This document shows, piece after piece, positions 1 through 12,179 of a stretch of 64,000 bases of DNA. A program made the translations under genes and the position numbers. The stretch covers positions 27,478,532-27,542,531 of the forward strand of contig NC_090131.1 in assembly GCF_040581485.1 (NCBI RefSeq), in the 5' to 3' direction. A model generated the notes under the pieces. It searched no databases. It had not been told where the DNA came from and was given only the letters and a program-made list of their open reading frames with translations. Each line of letters begins with the position of its first letter. The first letter of the stretch is position 1. This DNA comes from Linepithema humile. Its lineage: Eukaryota; Arthropoda; Insecta; Hymenoptera; Formicidae.

Positions 1-10
1 TTATATTGCT

Positions 11-16
11 TTTATT
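11..16 (-). terminator. Candidate poly(A) signal of the His-rich gene
   Basis: AATAAA on the minus strand about 300 nt beyond the stop codon of the His-rich gene. It is the nearest well-placed canonical signal I noticed, but the hexamer is common in AT-rich DNA. Confidence 0.35.
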
Positions 17-314
17 TACTTATCGTAATGTTCATCGATCAAAAATATTTGACTAAGACGTATATGTGCGTTACATGAAATCTATTTAACTTTGATAAAA
101 ACTTTGCAGCAAGTTCGCATGCCACTTACTCGGCGGCAAGAATAAAATTGTTATTGTCATCGTAATTCTTCTCGGCGTGCTAAGCGCACCTGACACACGC
201 CGTTCGATATCACTCCAAACTTGCAGCCTTGATCTGTCCACAAAATTCTCGGCAACGTAAATGTAAGCAAAATGCGTCTGACGGTTATGTGAAAGTAAAT
301 CTCGTCTCGTCTCA

Positions 315-3190
315 TCAACGATGATTTGATTTCGACCACTTGTGCCCCGAGGCGTGACCGCCTTTATGGCCGTGTCTCTCGTCGTGCTTGTGATGACTGT
401 CATGCCCCTCGGCCGATTTGTGACCTTTCTTCCCGTGATTATGATGACCTCCCTCGTGCTTCTTCTCCGCGCCGTGATGACCCTGAGATAAGAAAGAGCG
501 ATATCGTATAAGCGTGATTTTCAAACGAAGTCGAATTAATACGGGAAAAATATGAACTTTGTGATGAAAGTGAAATTATTGAAAGAAGATAGTTTTGTTA
601 CTGACCTCATGATGTGCCGCGTGCAAATGACCTTTCTTTTCGTGGCCACCCTTTTTGCCCTCGTGCTCTTCGTGCCAGCCGCCGTGCTTTTCGCTTCCTC
701 CGTCTTCGTGATACTCGTCATAAAAATCGTGCTTCTTCTCGTATTCATCCTTGAAACAATAAGTTCGCATACTTTTTTAAAAAACATAAGATATATCTAA
801 TTTTTTACAAATTAAATTAAAGTAATTGCTACATTTTTATTCAGTTAATTAAAATATTTGTCATTCGATATCATTTTTTCATTCTACAAATTATCGCGTA
901 TCTAAATAAAATTTGCATTTCTAATGAAGCATCTTAATATCATAAAAGCTCAATTTAATTACAAAGTCACGATAAAAAAATTAATAATATAACAAGAACA
1001 GAAACTGACAATTAATTTTTATGCAATATAAACTAAAGTGTTAAGTATTAGATGCAGCTCTCTCTCTCTCTTTCTCTCTTTCTCTCTCCAAGTAAGATTT
1101 CTAAATAAAATTTTATATTATTTAATAATTTAATTTATTAATCTGGCTTATTATATCCAGTAAATTAAATGTTATCTGCGTTGACTCAATAAATTATAAA
1201 TTAAGATTGAATCTTAATTGTATGAGTCTTAATTATCTTATTTATTATTATCATATTATTTAGTTCATTTTATTTCAACGTATTATATTACAAATTAATT
1301 CAATTAATGAACTCGTATCAAGATTCGTACCTTCTTAAAGACGCTGTGCTCTCCTTTCGTACTGTGTCCCTTTTCGTGTTTTCCTTCCTCGCCGAATTTC
1401 GCGTCCTTCTTGCCCTCCTCACCATGATGCTCCTCGCCGTAATGACCGCCTTCTTCGTGATCCTTCTTTTCCTCACCCTCTTCCTCATCATATTCGCCCT
1501 CGTGTTTCTCTTTATCGTGGTGACCTTTGTCGCTCTTGTCGTACTCATGGAATGCTTTATAACCCTTTTTTGATCAAGGTGTAGCTTAATAAAACGTTAT
1601 AAAGCATTTCCTACATAGAATCGCGTGTTATGGACCGTAAAAGAAGCTTGATGTAACAATAACGGGATACAATAAAAAGCGAAGATATATCTTCCGAAAT
1701 GTTGTCGACCTTAAGATTAAAACCCTCACTAAAAGGCTAGCTAAATCGCGATATTATTAGAACTAATTCAACAAAGGAGCGAGATCCTCGAAATGAGAAA
1801 CGAGTCTAGCTTGTTTTTATCTTTCGCGAGCACAAAGAGAGGGATTCACAGAAACAGCGGTGTCAAGACATGAAAAGGGTAAAATACCGTGACACAAAGA
1901 GATGAAAGGCTTTGTAGTCACGCGCGGATCACCTCTTTGCGACAAGGTCTGTGTCTCGTTTTGGGGAACGAAAACAACCATATAATAGATATTCTGCAAG
2001 GGTGGCGTAGAGGGCAGAGAGAAGAGGAACATCGTGGGCTTATATTGCGGGTAATAAAAGAGAGGAAAGAAGTCGTTTTTGACGAAGATGTCATTGACAA
2101 CAGCGCGAACGTCGATAAGCTCGGCAGCAGAGAGTCATACCTTGTCGCCCTTGTGACCGTGCGTGTCATGGTGATCTTCTTCGCGTTTCGCGCCGGCGCC
2201 CTCCTCGTGATGTTTGTCGCCGCCTGTATCGAATAAAGTGTATATAAAGCCTGGCTGGCTCTTCATCGTCGGTAAAAGGTCACTCCCGTCTAACGAGCCA
2301 CTCGATTTGCGTGAAAAAGCGAATTATTTACTCTGAGAGAGCTTCTGCTGTGCTCTTTTCGCCCCTCGCGCGCGATTCAAGGCCAATAATGAACGTTTAT
2401 ACTTGCAAATATTACTTCTCTCAAAGGCAAATAATGGACGTAAAATGTCGGAGATGGAATTAGCTGTTTGTTTGTTTAATGCAGAGTTAAACTCGTGCGA
2501 ACTTTATTTTTTATTTTGCGTGCGCGTAAAAGGATCCTTTGATTGTCTGTATCCTTTGATTTGGAATATATTGTAGTATTAAATTATATTAAACGCACGA
2601 CGCACGACGCACATTCAAATATTATATAAATTGAGGTATATGAAAATTAAATAATAAATAGCAAAATTGTTTTAATTGCATAAAAAAATAGAATGTATTA
2701 AAATGCTCGATAAAAACAAGTTATTAGAGATTAAATACAGCGAATGTAATGTATGTGTCATTTAAAACAGCGCGGTGTTCGAAAACGCTTCTAATTTTTT
2801 GGCACGTACAAATTAGCACGATCAACGGCAAATTTATCTTAAATTGACAACTGTATTAATGAATTGATAAAAACAATGTAAGGCTAATTCACGCGACAAT
2901 ATATTGTAAGAATACAGTATTAAAGACTAATATTTATTAATATTTATTTAATAATTTTTAAATATAAAACAAATCTTGTCGATTGTTTTCGTCAATTCTA
3001 GCGCTTTATTTTATTACAAACTAAACAGAAATTATTGCATACCTCCATGATTTGTAGCTTCCACGTCTAAATCTTTGTATCTGAAAGCAACCGGAGTTTT
3101 GCTGACCTTTCTGGCTGCCGGTGAGGCATCGAGAAAGACGGCTAGGGTTAACAGGAGCCACAATATTCTTAACACGCCTACACACGTCAT
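315..3190 (-). CDS. Secreted histidine-rich protein (DUF4779-type), complete, 5 exons
   Basis: Coding exons in transcript order: 3190-3043, 2223-2141, 1564-1331, 749-606 and 482-315, giving 777 nt and 258 residues. All junctions have GT/AG and the frame is maintained. Exon 1 encodes a signal peptide: MTCVGVLR, then a Leu/Ile/Trp-rich core ending near Ala25. The mature chain is dominated by His, Gly, Lys, Glu and Asp, with GHH, HEE, KKGH and HEYDK-like motifs and few other hydrophobic residues. The motif GYKAFHEYDK at the start of exon 3 is what I recall from insect DUF4779 proteins, often annotated as histidine-rich glycoprotein-like. There is no cysteine after the signal peptide. Exons 3, 4 and 5 are symmetric phase-0 modules, so they could be skipped or duplicated without a frameshift. 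Function is not established; metal binding or a cuticular/haemolymph role is inference from composition. Family call fairly sure, exon model strong. Confidence 0.85.
1057..1088. repeat. CT-rich microsatellite in an intron of the His-rich gene
   Basis: A run of TC dinucleotides with occasional TTTC interruptions between the coding exons at 606-749 and 1331-1564. Confidence 0.85.
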
Positions 3191-3259
3191 CTTAGCAGCG
3201 TTCCACGTGCACGCCTAGGATGGAAGTTGCGTTCCGGAAGGTGAAGAAGAAAATGAAGC

Positions 3260-3295
3260 ACTGAGATGCGCCAGCAATTGTAGCTCAGATTTATT
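3260..3295 (-). promoter_or_regulatory. Candidate core promoter of the His-rich gene
   Basis: On the minus strand an arthropod-type initiator TCAGT (3264-3260) lies about 30 nt downstream of an AATAAAT TATA-like element (3295-3289). The A of the initiator at 3262 would be +1 and the start codon at 3190 would follow a 72-nt leader. Spacing is right for a TATA/Inr promoter; no expression evidence is available. Confidence 0.5.
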
Positions 3296-3299
3296 GCAC

Positions 3300-5130
3300 G
3301 GTTACTTCCTCTCCTCGTTCCTTTTTTCTCTCCGTCGCCAACCAGGCAATTGTGTTTTTCCCACAGGCTGGTGGAAAGGACTTTCCTTTTCCGTATGAAG
3401 GATGACGGCGTGGAAGTACGAAAAAAAGCGCGTCTTCTTGCTTTGTCGTCGCTGCTTTCACCTGCCGCGCTGCGAGCAAGAAGAAAACCGCGAGCGAAAT
3501 ATATATTTTATCGTCTTCGATTATTAGCGTGTCGATTCTTCATTTATTGATGTACTTTTAAATTGTAAATTTGTCAAGCGCTTTTGATTGGCAGCTTATG
3601 GCACAGTTTTGATTTGCATATTAATGCTGTTTCTATTTACAGTTTAAAGTAAACACACAGTTGATGTTAAATTTCGATTTCTAAAAATTAATTAAAACTC
3701 CGCATAAACTGCACAAACTATCTACAATGTCGAACAATAAAGTAATTATAACTCAGCTCATAGTTTATCTTCTCCCACGCGTGCTTCAGACATAATATCG
3801 ACTTCTGGCGCGCAACATATTATGCGATATACATAATGAAAACAATGGAAAACGCCACAATGAAGGGATGAACGAACGAGAAACACAAGAAGCTAGCCAA
3901 AGGACGTGGGTGGCTTATGATCATTGAATGCTGAATCCTTTGAATTAAGCCATCGAACAAACATCGCGCTCACCATCAAAGAGACGAAGCTGATATGCAA
4001 ACAATTACTGTCTTTCCTTCTTTCTCCTCTCCGAATACATTTTGCATCGTCTCGACGTCTTATTTTCATCATTATCGTCGCCGTCGCGGAAAAGCCGATA
4101 AACCGCACAGAAGGATATTTTGAAACGGATTCCACATAATGAATCTCTCTGTCGTATAATTAGGATTATTAATCTACGCTGTATTGCCGGATACTAAGCG
4201 TTCTTACATTAATGAATTGCAATTGTTTCTCGACATCACAGTTTACTCCGTGCAACTCAAACGTTCCCCGCTATTGAATACGTTGCGGCAATAGCGAGTT
4301 AAATATTTGTGTGCAACGTTTACTATATTCTCTGCAGTTTCTCACCGTCTGCACAATTTCAATGTCGACGCGAGCCACAGTAGATTTAACAGCTGCAACT
4401 GATTTCTACTTTTATACGACATTGAGCAGCTTATAGAAGCAGTTTATAGAAAGTCTAGCCTTCACTTGAATAAAACCTGTAATAAAATTATCAATATTCT
4501 TCTCACTCAATTCTGTAGAATCAATTTTTTCTTCATAACAATGTGGAAAAATTCGAAACACTTATAATTTTTTAGCAGAAATATTAACGATATAGAAAAT
4601 AAAAGAAAAAAGATACATAATAAAATAATACCTCTCAAACAATTTGGAAAAAATTATAATTCTAATTTAACAATAATTAAAAATTAAACTAGAAATTAAG
4701 AAAGTGCAATTAATAATAATCATCTCTCTCGCAATTAATGTAATATTATCGCTAAAAAAGAATTATCTCCGAATTAATTAGAAAAATTATAATTAAGAGA
4801 AAGTTTAATGCTTCCGAGTTAGCCTGAATTCGCGAAAGGGGGTTGCCACCTCAATTGACAATTGGAATATTATGTAACGCGCGATAACGAGGATTTATCT
4901 GTCCTCAAAACCGCCGCGTTAGTGGTTTACTCATTTCACGCCAGCGTTCCCTCGATCCGACCGCGCTCTTATTCGAAATGCAATCCGTTTGGCGGCTAAC
5001 GAGATATCAGTAAGCAAATTAGCCAACGGCACAGTCATAAGTGACAGCGGCGGCGTTACTGCGATCTGCGCCATCCGCAACAAAAACAAAGTGTAGGTTA
5101 ATACGCGTAATTCGATTTTCCTCATCCCCT
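3300..5130. other. Intergenic region between divergent His-rich and trp genes
   Basis: No exon-like coding stretch was found. Short ORFs on both strands (for example around 3300-3550 and 3900-4140) lack domain signals. Since the flanking genes diverge, this interval should hold both promoters. DNA from about 4440 to 4800 is very AT-rich. Confidence 0.6.
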
Positions 5131-5138
5131 ATATAAAT
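5131..5138 (+). promoter_or_regulatory. Candidate TATA box of the trp gene
   Basis: The motif ATATAAAT lies about 255 nt upstream of the trp start codon. Transcription starting about 30 nt downstream would give a leader of roughly 230 nt. The leader contains a short upstream ORF (5345-5377). Confidence 0.4.
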
Positions 5139-5344
5139 CGATGTCACGCGCCACGCTCGCATGGCTCGAGGGCAAAAAAAAAATATTTCAACGTCGCTCC
5201 CCTTCGCGCGAGGTATCATTTTTAACTCCGGAAGACATCCGGCATTCTCCTCACGCAAGTCGCGGCTTCTTGTGTCTCATTATCGCGGTCCGTCGGCGAA
5301 GAAAAGTTATTTCGACGCTCGTTCTTGGTGCGCGAACAATTTAA

Positions 5345-5377
5345 ATGAAGTCGGAGGTAATCAAAACGGGAGGGTGA
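5345..5377 (+). promoter_or_regulatory. Upstream ORF in the trp leader
   Basis: An ATG at 5345 opens a 10-codon reading frame that ends at TGA 5375-5377, in the same frame as the main ORF and 15 nt before its ATG. If the leader is transcribed as drawn, this uORF could damp TRP translation or rely on re-initiation. The TGA also excludes any N-terminal extension. Confidence 0.4.
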
Positions 5378-5392
5378 GCCAAACGCTTCAAG

Positions 5393-8300
5393 ATGAGCGA
5401 GGTGAGAAGAGAGAAGGACACGGAGGCCGCGGCCGAAGGTACGGACGACTACGTACTTCACCTCCCACGTCCTCTCAATCTCGAGGAGAAAAGGTATTTG
5501 TTGGCCGTGGAGAGGGGTGATCTTCCCAACGTAAAAAGGCTTTTGCAACTTGCAAGCAAGAACAAGGTAAACATCCACCCCAATTCAAAGAAAATAAACA
5601 AGGGCTCGAAAGAATTTCCGAACGAGTGTCGTCATTAGAAATTCGCAAAGTTTGTAAACGTTGCTCTAATAAAAAAGAAAAACAGAGGTCTATAATTTGA
5701 TAAAAAAACAAATGCGCTACCATTGATATTTATTTTGATTAATTGAGTTCAATTTGTCTGTGTATATATTCGCGGAAAAAAAATCTGGAAATATTTCACA
5801 GATAAAAACCGTCTGAAATTGAGATGTTTTACGATAGACGCGCTTCAGTTGTTTCAGGGAAAACCGCTGGATGTGAATTGCGTGGATAGCTTGGGTCGCG
5901 GCGCCTTGACATTGGCTATAGAAGCGGAAAACTTAGAGATGGTTGAACTGCTCATTGTAATGGGAGTCGAAACCAAGGACGCTCTACTCCATGCCATTGA
6001 TCAGGAATTTGTAGAGGCGGTCGAGCTGCTGCTGGAACACGAGGAGCTTCTTACGGCGAACCAAGTGACCGAATCTGATTGTGAGTCAAAATCGCGATTG
6101 TTAATCTAAAAGATATAATCACTGAAAATTGATAAAATTGTGCTAAAAGACATTCGAAATATATTAACCGATCGAGCTTTTAGTGGCGCTTTTTCACCAT
6201 TAATCCTATTTTATTATTCTTTTCTTTTTACAGCCACAAAGGAGATTGTACATAGCTGGCAAAAAGTTGATCCGGCGTCGGCTAGATATCCAATGGACAT
6301 GACACCCTTGGTGCTCGCGGCGCAACGCAATAATTATGAGATTTTGAAGCTTCTTCTAGACAGAGGAGCCACTCTGCCGATGCCGCACGACGTGAGATGC
6401 GGCTGTGAAGATTGTCTCCGAGCGGCCACAGGTCGGATTGATACTAATGAAAAATTTTTTATTCAATGATTTAAAAAATCTTAGAGAATATATAGACAAT
6501 TTTGGTCGATAAAGGATGTATAATTGTAGCATTCTTTAGGCGATCCCTTGAGACTGTCATCCACCAGGATTTCCGAATATAAGGCTCTGGCGAGTCCGAG
6601 TTTAATAGCTCTGAGTTCAACGGATCCTTTAATGACAGCTTTTCAATTGAGCTGGGAATTAAGACAATTGACCGTATCGGAACCGGAGAGCAGAGCTGAA
6701 TACTTAAAATTGCGCCGACAAGTAGAAAAGTGAGTTTTTTATTTCGCAGAAAGTGATGCGAACTATTCTTACGTATTCGGACTGAAAATTTTCAAGTTGC
6801 TTCCAACAGATTCGCTGTCGACTTGTTGCAACATGTTCGAACCACCACAGAACTGGATACTATCCTCAATTACGATCCCGAGGAAGAGAATGTCGAGCTC
6901 AGCAAGCAGTTAGCTCGGCTGGAACAAGCTATAGAATACAAACAAAAACGATTTGTCTCGCACTCTCACGTTCAACAGCTACTGGCGGCGATTTGGCAAG
7001 TCTGCGAAATACGAAATTCTAAAGAGCTACTTATGTAAGAGTCATTGGTCTTACAAAAATTTCATTAAAGGTACGAAGGTGTTCCCGGGTTTCGACGAAT
7101 GTCAACCTTTCAGCGAGTCGGCATTCTTGTGAGGACTGCAGTTTTGTTTCCATTTTATTGCATAATGTATTACTTGATGCCGCAGTCGAAAACAGGACTA
7201 CTTATGCGAAGACCTTTCATGAAATTCTTGGTTCACGCGTCGTCATACTTATTTTTCTTGTGTAAGTTTAGGAATTTATTTTTATTTCAAAATACTAATT
7301 AAGAAGAATATTTCATAAATGTATATGTATATAAGTTTTTTATTTATTGCGCGTACACTGAAGATGGCCGAATCCAATGTGCCGAAACATTACATGAATG
7401 AATAATTCATATTTCTTTCACTTTAACTTGGCTCTGGCTTTTATTAGCTCCGTTATACCTTAAATTATTATATATAACTTTTTTCGAAATAATAAAAGCA
7501 ACTGTGTGTCTGTATGTGTCTGTGTTATTTAATTCCGTATATCCGTACGCAGTTGTGCTCATGCTGGTGTCTCAACGCGCGGAAGTGGAAATCGTTAGAC
7601 TCTTGGGAACTCAGGAAATGAAAAGAAATCTCGAGACTTATTTAGCTCGACAAAGAGGCGCGGCTCCTACGCCTTTAGAAGGTATCGTCGTGCTCTATGT
7701 CTTCGGATTTATTTGGGAAGAAACAAGAGAAGTATGCAAGTCAAATGAGTCAATATTTTCCTATATATATATTTTTTTTAATACAATGAGCTTGTTTAAG
7801 CTGACAATTTCGCAAATTTCAAGGTGTACGTGGACGGTCTGAAGGCTTATTTACGGGACATGTGGAACTTCATCGACTTCACGAGAAATATGCTCTATTC
7901 GATGACTGGTGTTCTCAGATTGGCAGCTTATCTTCAGCAGCGCGCCGAGATACGGCAGGATCCGTCCGCCGCGCTAATACCGAGAGAAAATTGGGGCGAT
8001 TTCGATCCGCAGCTGATCGCGGAAGGTCTTTTTGCAGCCGCGAACGTTCTTAGCGCCTTAAAACTCGTTCATCTTTTCAGCATTAATCCGCATTTAGGAC
8101 CTCTTCAGGTATTTTTCAAAAATTTCGTTACGTCAGACTGATCTAATTTTTCTTTTGTCAAGTTGTCTATATTTAACTGTACTGCTGCAAAATTCTAAAA
8201 TTCTAATAAATACTGCGATTCGCAATTTTCAATAATAATTATTACATCGTTGATTTGTTGGATTTGTATTAAAGAAAATTGTAAATTTTACTTAGATCTC

Positions 8301-11300
8301 GTTGGGCAGAATGGTGATCGACATCGTGAAGTTCTTTTTCATCTACACTTTGGTATTATTCGCTTTCGCCTGCGGTTTGAATCAACTACTGTGGTATTTT
8401 GCGGAATTGGAGAGGCAGAAATGTTACAGCGGAATGTTGGATCCCTCGTGGGATGCCGGCAGTGACGCCTGCTTAAGATGGAGAAGGTGAGAGGAATAAT
8501 TGAATTTCCGGAAAGATGAATGAAAGACGTGCTTGCTTCCCTTCTTTTCAAGCCACATTTCCGACTGTGTGCTTCTAATAAAAAATAATAAATTCTAACA
8601 ATGTCTTTGAAACTTGTATGTTGAGCAATAAATTTTTTATTAGAACTTTATTGTGAGCAACAGCTCGCATATTACGTCATGAATCAGTAATCGTCAGAAA
8701 TCTGTATTAATTTAGAAAAAAAATTTTTTTAAAGATTGACAAAAATTTATTGATTTTTATTTATACATATTACATTAATATATAATATTTTTAACACGAG
8801 AATTTCTAAACATGACTCAAAATATTTTACGAACGTTTTTAATCGATTTCTCGCAAAATGTTTTTAGATTCAGCAATCTATTCGAATCATGTCAGAGTCT
8901 TTTCTGGGCCAGTTTCGGCATGGTCGGCATTGAAACCTTCGAACTTGCTGGTACGTTAATGCGTGCAACACGGCTGTGAAAAGCGATGCCTTTCGCTTAT
9001 TAAAATTCACGCCTTGTCATTGGCAAAATCAATGTTATTACTTCCAGGAATCAAATCGTACACCAGATTCTGGGGTTTACTGATGTTCGGATCGTATTCC
9101 GTGATTAACGTGATTGTTCTACTGAATCTACTGATAGCTATGATGAGCAACAGCTACGCCGTTATTGAGGTAAGATTTCGAATAATGTTCGTGATGTGAA
9201 TGATCTCGTCAACGGAGGCATTGATGCCGGTAGGAACATTCCGATACGGAGTGGAAATTCGCGCGAACGAAGTTATGGATGAGCTACTTTGAGGACAGCG
9301 GAACCCTTCCGCCGCCCTTCAACATTTTCCCTCCACCAAAATTGCTTTTCCGACTGTGTGGCTTAAAGAAGAAGTCACTCGGCAGACGTAGCAGTCAACG
9401 GCGACGTGCGCGTGAATACAAGTATGATGTTTTTATAAAATTCCTGAAAAAAAAAATAATACGAGGATAAGTCAGAAATTATCCGCAATTTTTTGAAGTG
9501 AAACATAATTTTCACATCGTGGACAATTTTTGACTTAGTATATTAATATAAAAGTTGTTAGCACAATTTAATTGAATAATTAATATACTAGAATACGATT
9601 TGATATTTCGATAATTAATCTGCGAACAATAGTATGATAACAATAGCACGTTTACACTATGTCTTTGTATATAAGCTACATGCGTCTCCCTGCTGTTAAA
9701 TTGTTTGTAAACAATTATTAATTGTGTAGATACGGAGCTGTCATGAAAGCTTTGATATGGCGTTACATTGTGAAGGCACACAGCGAGCACGAGATGGAAC
9801 CTGTCACCGAGGACGATGTCCATGAACTTAAGACCGACTTGTCGTCCTGGAGATGCGAACTCTTGGACATCCTGCATAGAAACGGCATGAACATCGGTGA
9901 GGCCAATAAGAAGGAAAAGAGTAAGTATTTTTGTGTAAATATTTATCGTCTTACTAGAGAACAAAAATCTGTAAAAATAAAACCTGAGAATAAAATTTCA
10001 GGTTTTTGAAAATTTAAATAAATACGTTGCCTGTTTTCACGAAATTTAATTTTGTAAATAAATTTCTAGCTATATTGGGCAAGAAAATGAAAATCTGGGA
10101 AAGAAGACTGATGAAAGACTTCCAAGTGGCGGGTCCTGTGAATCTAGCTGACGCTGATCTTCAGGAGGAAATTGATCTTCAGCAGCACGAAGATGAGAGC
10201 AACATCGAGAGATGGAAAAGAGTTGCCAGATTAGCCGTATTGACTTCGGCCGAACATCGTTGGAGCCAAGTACAAAATTTGTTATTTAATAAAAAAGCAA
10301 AAGCTTGTCAATAAACATTTTATCATAATTTTCAGATCGTAAAAAGCGCCGTGAAGAGCTCTCAAATTGGCAGAAGCAACAGTAGGGCGTCGTTGCAGAA
10401 TCAACAGAGCTTGAAGAGAGCTATAGAAGAAGCGAAACGCCTAAAGCAAAAGAGTCCAGTGCCACCGATTGTGCCAATGGAATTGCCGGAAACTACAGCG
10501 TCGACGATACTGCATGTTCTGCATGATATCGTCGAAACTGACGATACTAAAGTTTCAGAAGTAAGATCTCTAAGAGATGAAACTCCAGAGCAAACTAGAA
10601 ACGGGATTGGTTCTCAGCCGTTTGATCCCATCTTTCAGGTATCAAATTTATAATTAACAACATCCGAAAGCACTCCGATAAACATCGAGTGATTCTTACT
10701 TTAAGTAATTTTTTTAACTGTAGAATCAATCGGCCGTAATTTGCAGAAAATTTTTAATTAATCTAACGCATAAATTATTTAAGAATTAGTTAGTCTAATA
10801 TATATATATATATTTTTTGCGCAGACCACAACATCCTCGGTCGATTTTGTTAACGAAACCACCACGAAAGCCATAGCGCCGTTATTGCCGGTTCGTACAT
10901 CACCGCCGCGAGTGATTAAGAGAAAGGCACCTGCTCAAATCGGTACTCAATCATTAATCAATAATTATTTAATTATCTGCACACTTGAAGAGTTGTAATA
11001 TTATTTATATTAATTATTAAGTAATTAACAATCAATTATATGACGAGAAATTATACCACGATAATATATTTAATTCGCAACAGTATATTTATTTTCTTTC
11101 GCAGATCAACCGTCAACTTCTGCTCAAGCCGGAGCTACACAACCCTCGACTGCTGCGAATATTATTCCGGCTGCCTCTATTTCATCCGCAACTACTGCAG
11201 TTAGCGCTACACCCACGATTATTGTTACAACTGCCACAACTGTTGCAACAGCTTCCGTCATTGCGAAAACTACTGCGACCTTTGCTGCTGCCAAATCTAC

Positions 11301-11724
11301 TGCTACTACTGTTACTGCCAAATCAACTACTTCTACTACTGCGAAACTTGCCACTACTACTACTGTTACTACTCCTACAACTACTGTTACAAAAACTTCT
11401 TCTAGTTCGCTCACAGAAAGTCAAAGCAAGCCCACTACTGCTCCCACGATTATTGTTACAACCGCTACATCTATTGCAACAACCGCTTCCGTCACTGCAA
11501 AAACTACCACGACTTTCGCCGCTGCTAAATCTACTACGAGTGCACCTTCAGTCAAAGACGGAAGTTCGGTTAGAGCACGACCGAAAGCTTTACACAGCCC
11601 TAAACTCCCAACTATGCCGTCGCTGACAATCATTACAAGTTCGGATAGTGGCAATGACGATCGAGAGAAGCTCGTAAACGTTACGTCGCATAGTAAACCT
11701 TCAAGAGGAGGAGGATGGCTTTAA
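5393..11724 (+). CDS. trp: Transient receptor potential (TRPC-class) cation channel, complete, 17 exons
   Basis: Exons: 5393-5566, 5858-6080, 6234-6431, 6540-6729, 6810-6995, 7071-7261, 7553-7731, 7824-8108, 8296-8486, 8868-8950, 9048-9169, 9234-9421, 9730-9920, 10070-10269, 10336-10638, 10825-10942, 11105-11724; 3642 nt, 1213 residues. Order of parts: cytosolic N-terminus with ankyrin-like repeats (about 30-190, including LVLAAQRNNYEILKLLLDRG), the DVRCGCEDC segment, linker, six membrane segments (about 350-675), pore helix LFWASFG (617-623), S6 FGSYSVINVIVLLNLLIAMM, TRP-helix EWKFAR (680-685), PPPFNIFPPP, basic C-terminus, then a Thr/Ala-rich tail ending RGGGWL. Length and the final Gly-Trp-Leu match Drosophila TRP rather than TRPL or TRP-gamma; in flies TRP is the phospholipase C-gated, Ca2+-permeable channel of photoreceptors, held in the INAD complex through its C-terminus. 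Oddities: the filter aspartate is glycine (626), and intron 5 is GC-AG. An in-frame TGA lies 18 nt before the ATG. Confidence 0.93.
6996..7070 (+). other. GC-AG intron 5 of trp
   Basis: The only reading that preserves the conserved IWYxGxPGFRR stretch joins ATTTG (ending 6995) to GTACGAAGG (from 7071). The intron therefore begins GCAAGT, the usual GC-type donor, and ends TTAAAG. It is 75 nt long. Using the overlapping GT at 7000 shifts the frame. Confidence 0.85.
11212..11550 (+). repeat. Internal duplication in the trp Thr-rich tail exon
   Basis: Two copies of about 100 nt, starting at 11212 and 11443 (period 231 nt, exactly 77 codons), both encode PTIIVTTAT, then ASV, AKTT and FAAAKST motifs. 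The second copy carries a 3-nt insertion and scattered substitutions. The intervening sequence is also Thr/Ser-rich simple sequence. Confidence 0.85.
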
Positions 11725-11868
11725 AGAAGAATAATTTTAACACGACGGAAAAAAATTATATTAATCAATTGACACAAAACGCATTTTATCACATTTTGCA
11801 TAAAAAACCACGGAAAAAAATTATCAATAATTACAAATAATATTTAATTCTACATATAAATAACGTTC

Positions 11869-11874
11869 AATAAA
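11869..11874 (+). terminator. Candidate poly(A) signal of trp
   Basis: AATAAA 145 nt after the trp stop codon, in AT-rich downstream DNA. Confidence 0.45.
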
Positions 11875-12179
11875 AGTATATTAATTAAAGATGATTTTAT
11901 TTTTATGTAAGTTTGTCAACCTCTTATATTACATAATGAAGATTTAATGCAAAATATTTATTGCCACTTTTAAATTATATGTTTTTATTATTAATACATA
12001 ATTCAGATATGTAAACTATTTAAAACTTTAATTATTATCTTTTATAATAGTCTACACACAATTTACATTTTTTCTAAGAAAAAATTGCGCAATAATTAGC
12101 CGTGTAATGTCTCCACGTTTTCGCTTTCTAAAATTTTTCTTTTCATTATTGATCTGCACGTGTCGCTACCATACACAAT

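Noticed and set aside
5161..5520. Plus-strand ORF of 119 codons overlapping trp exon 1
   Set aside because: Different frame from trp; no domain, and trp exon 1 in the same place is clearly conserved.
9512..9964. Minus-strand 150-codon ORF antisense to trp
   Set aside because: Overlaps a well-supported trp exon (9730-9920); the rest is AT-rich intron.
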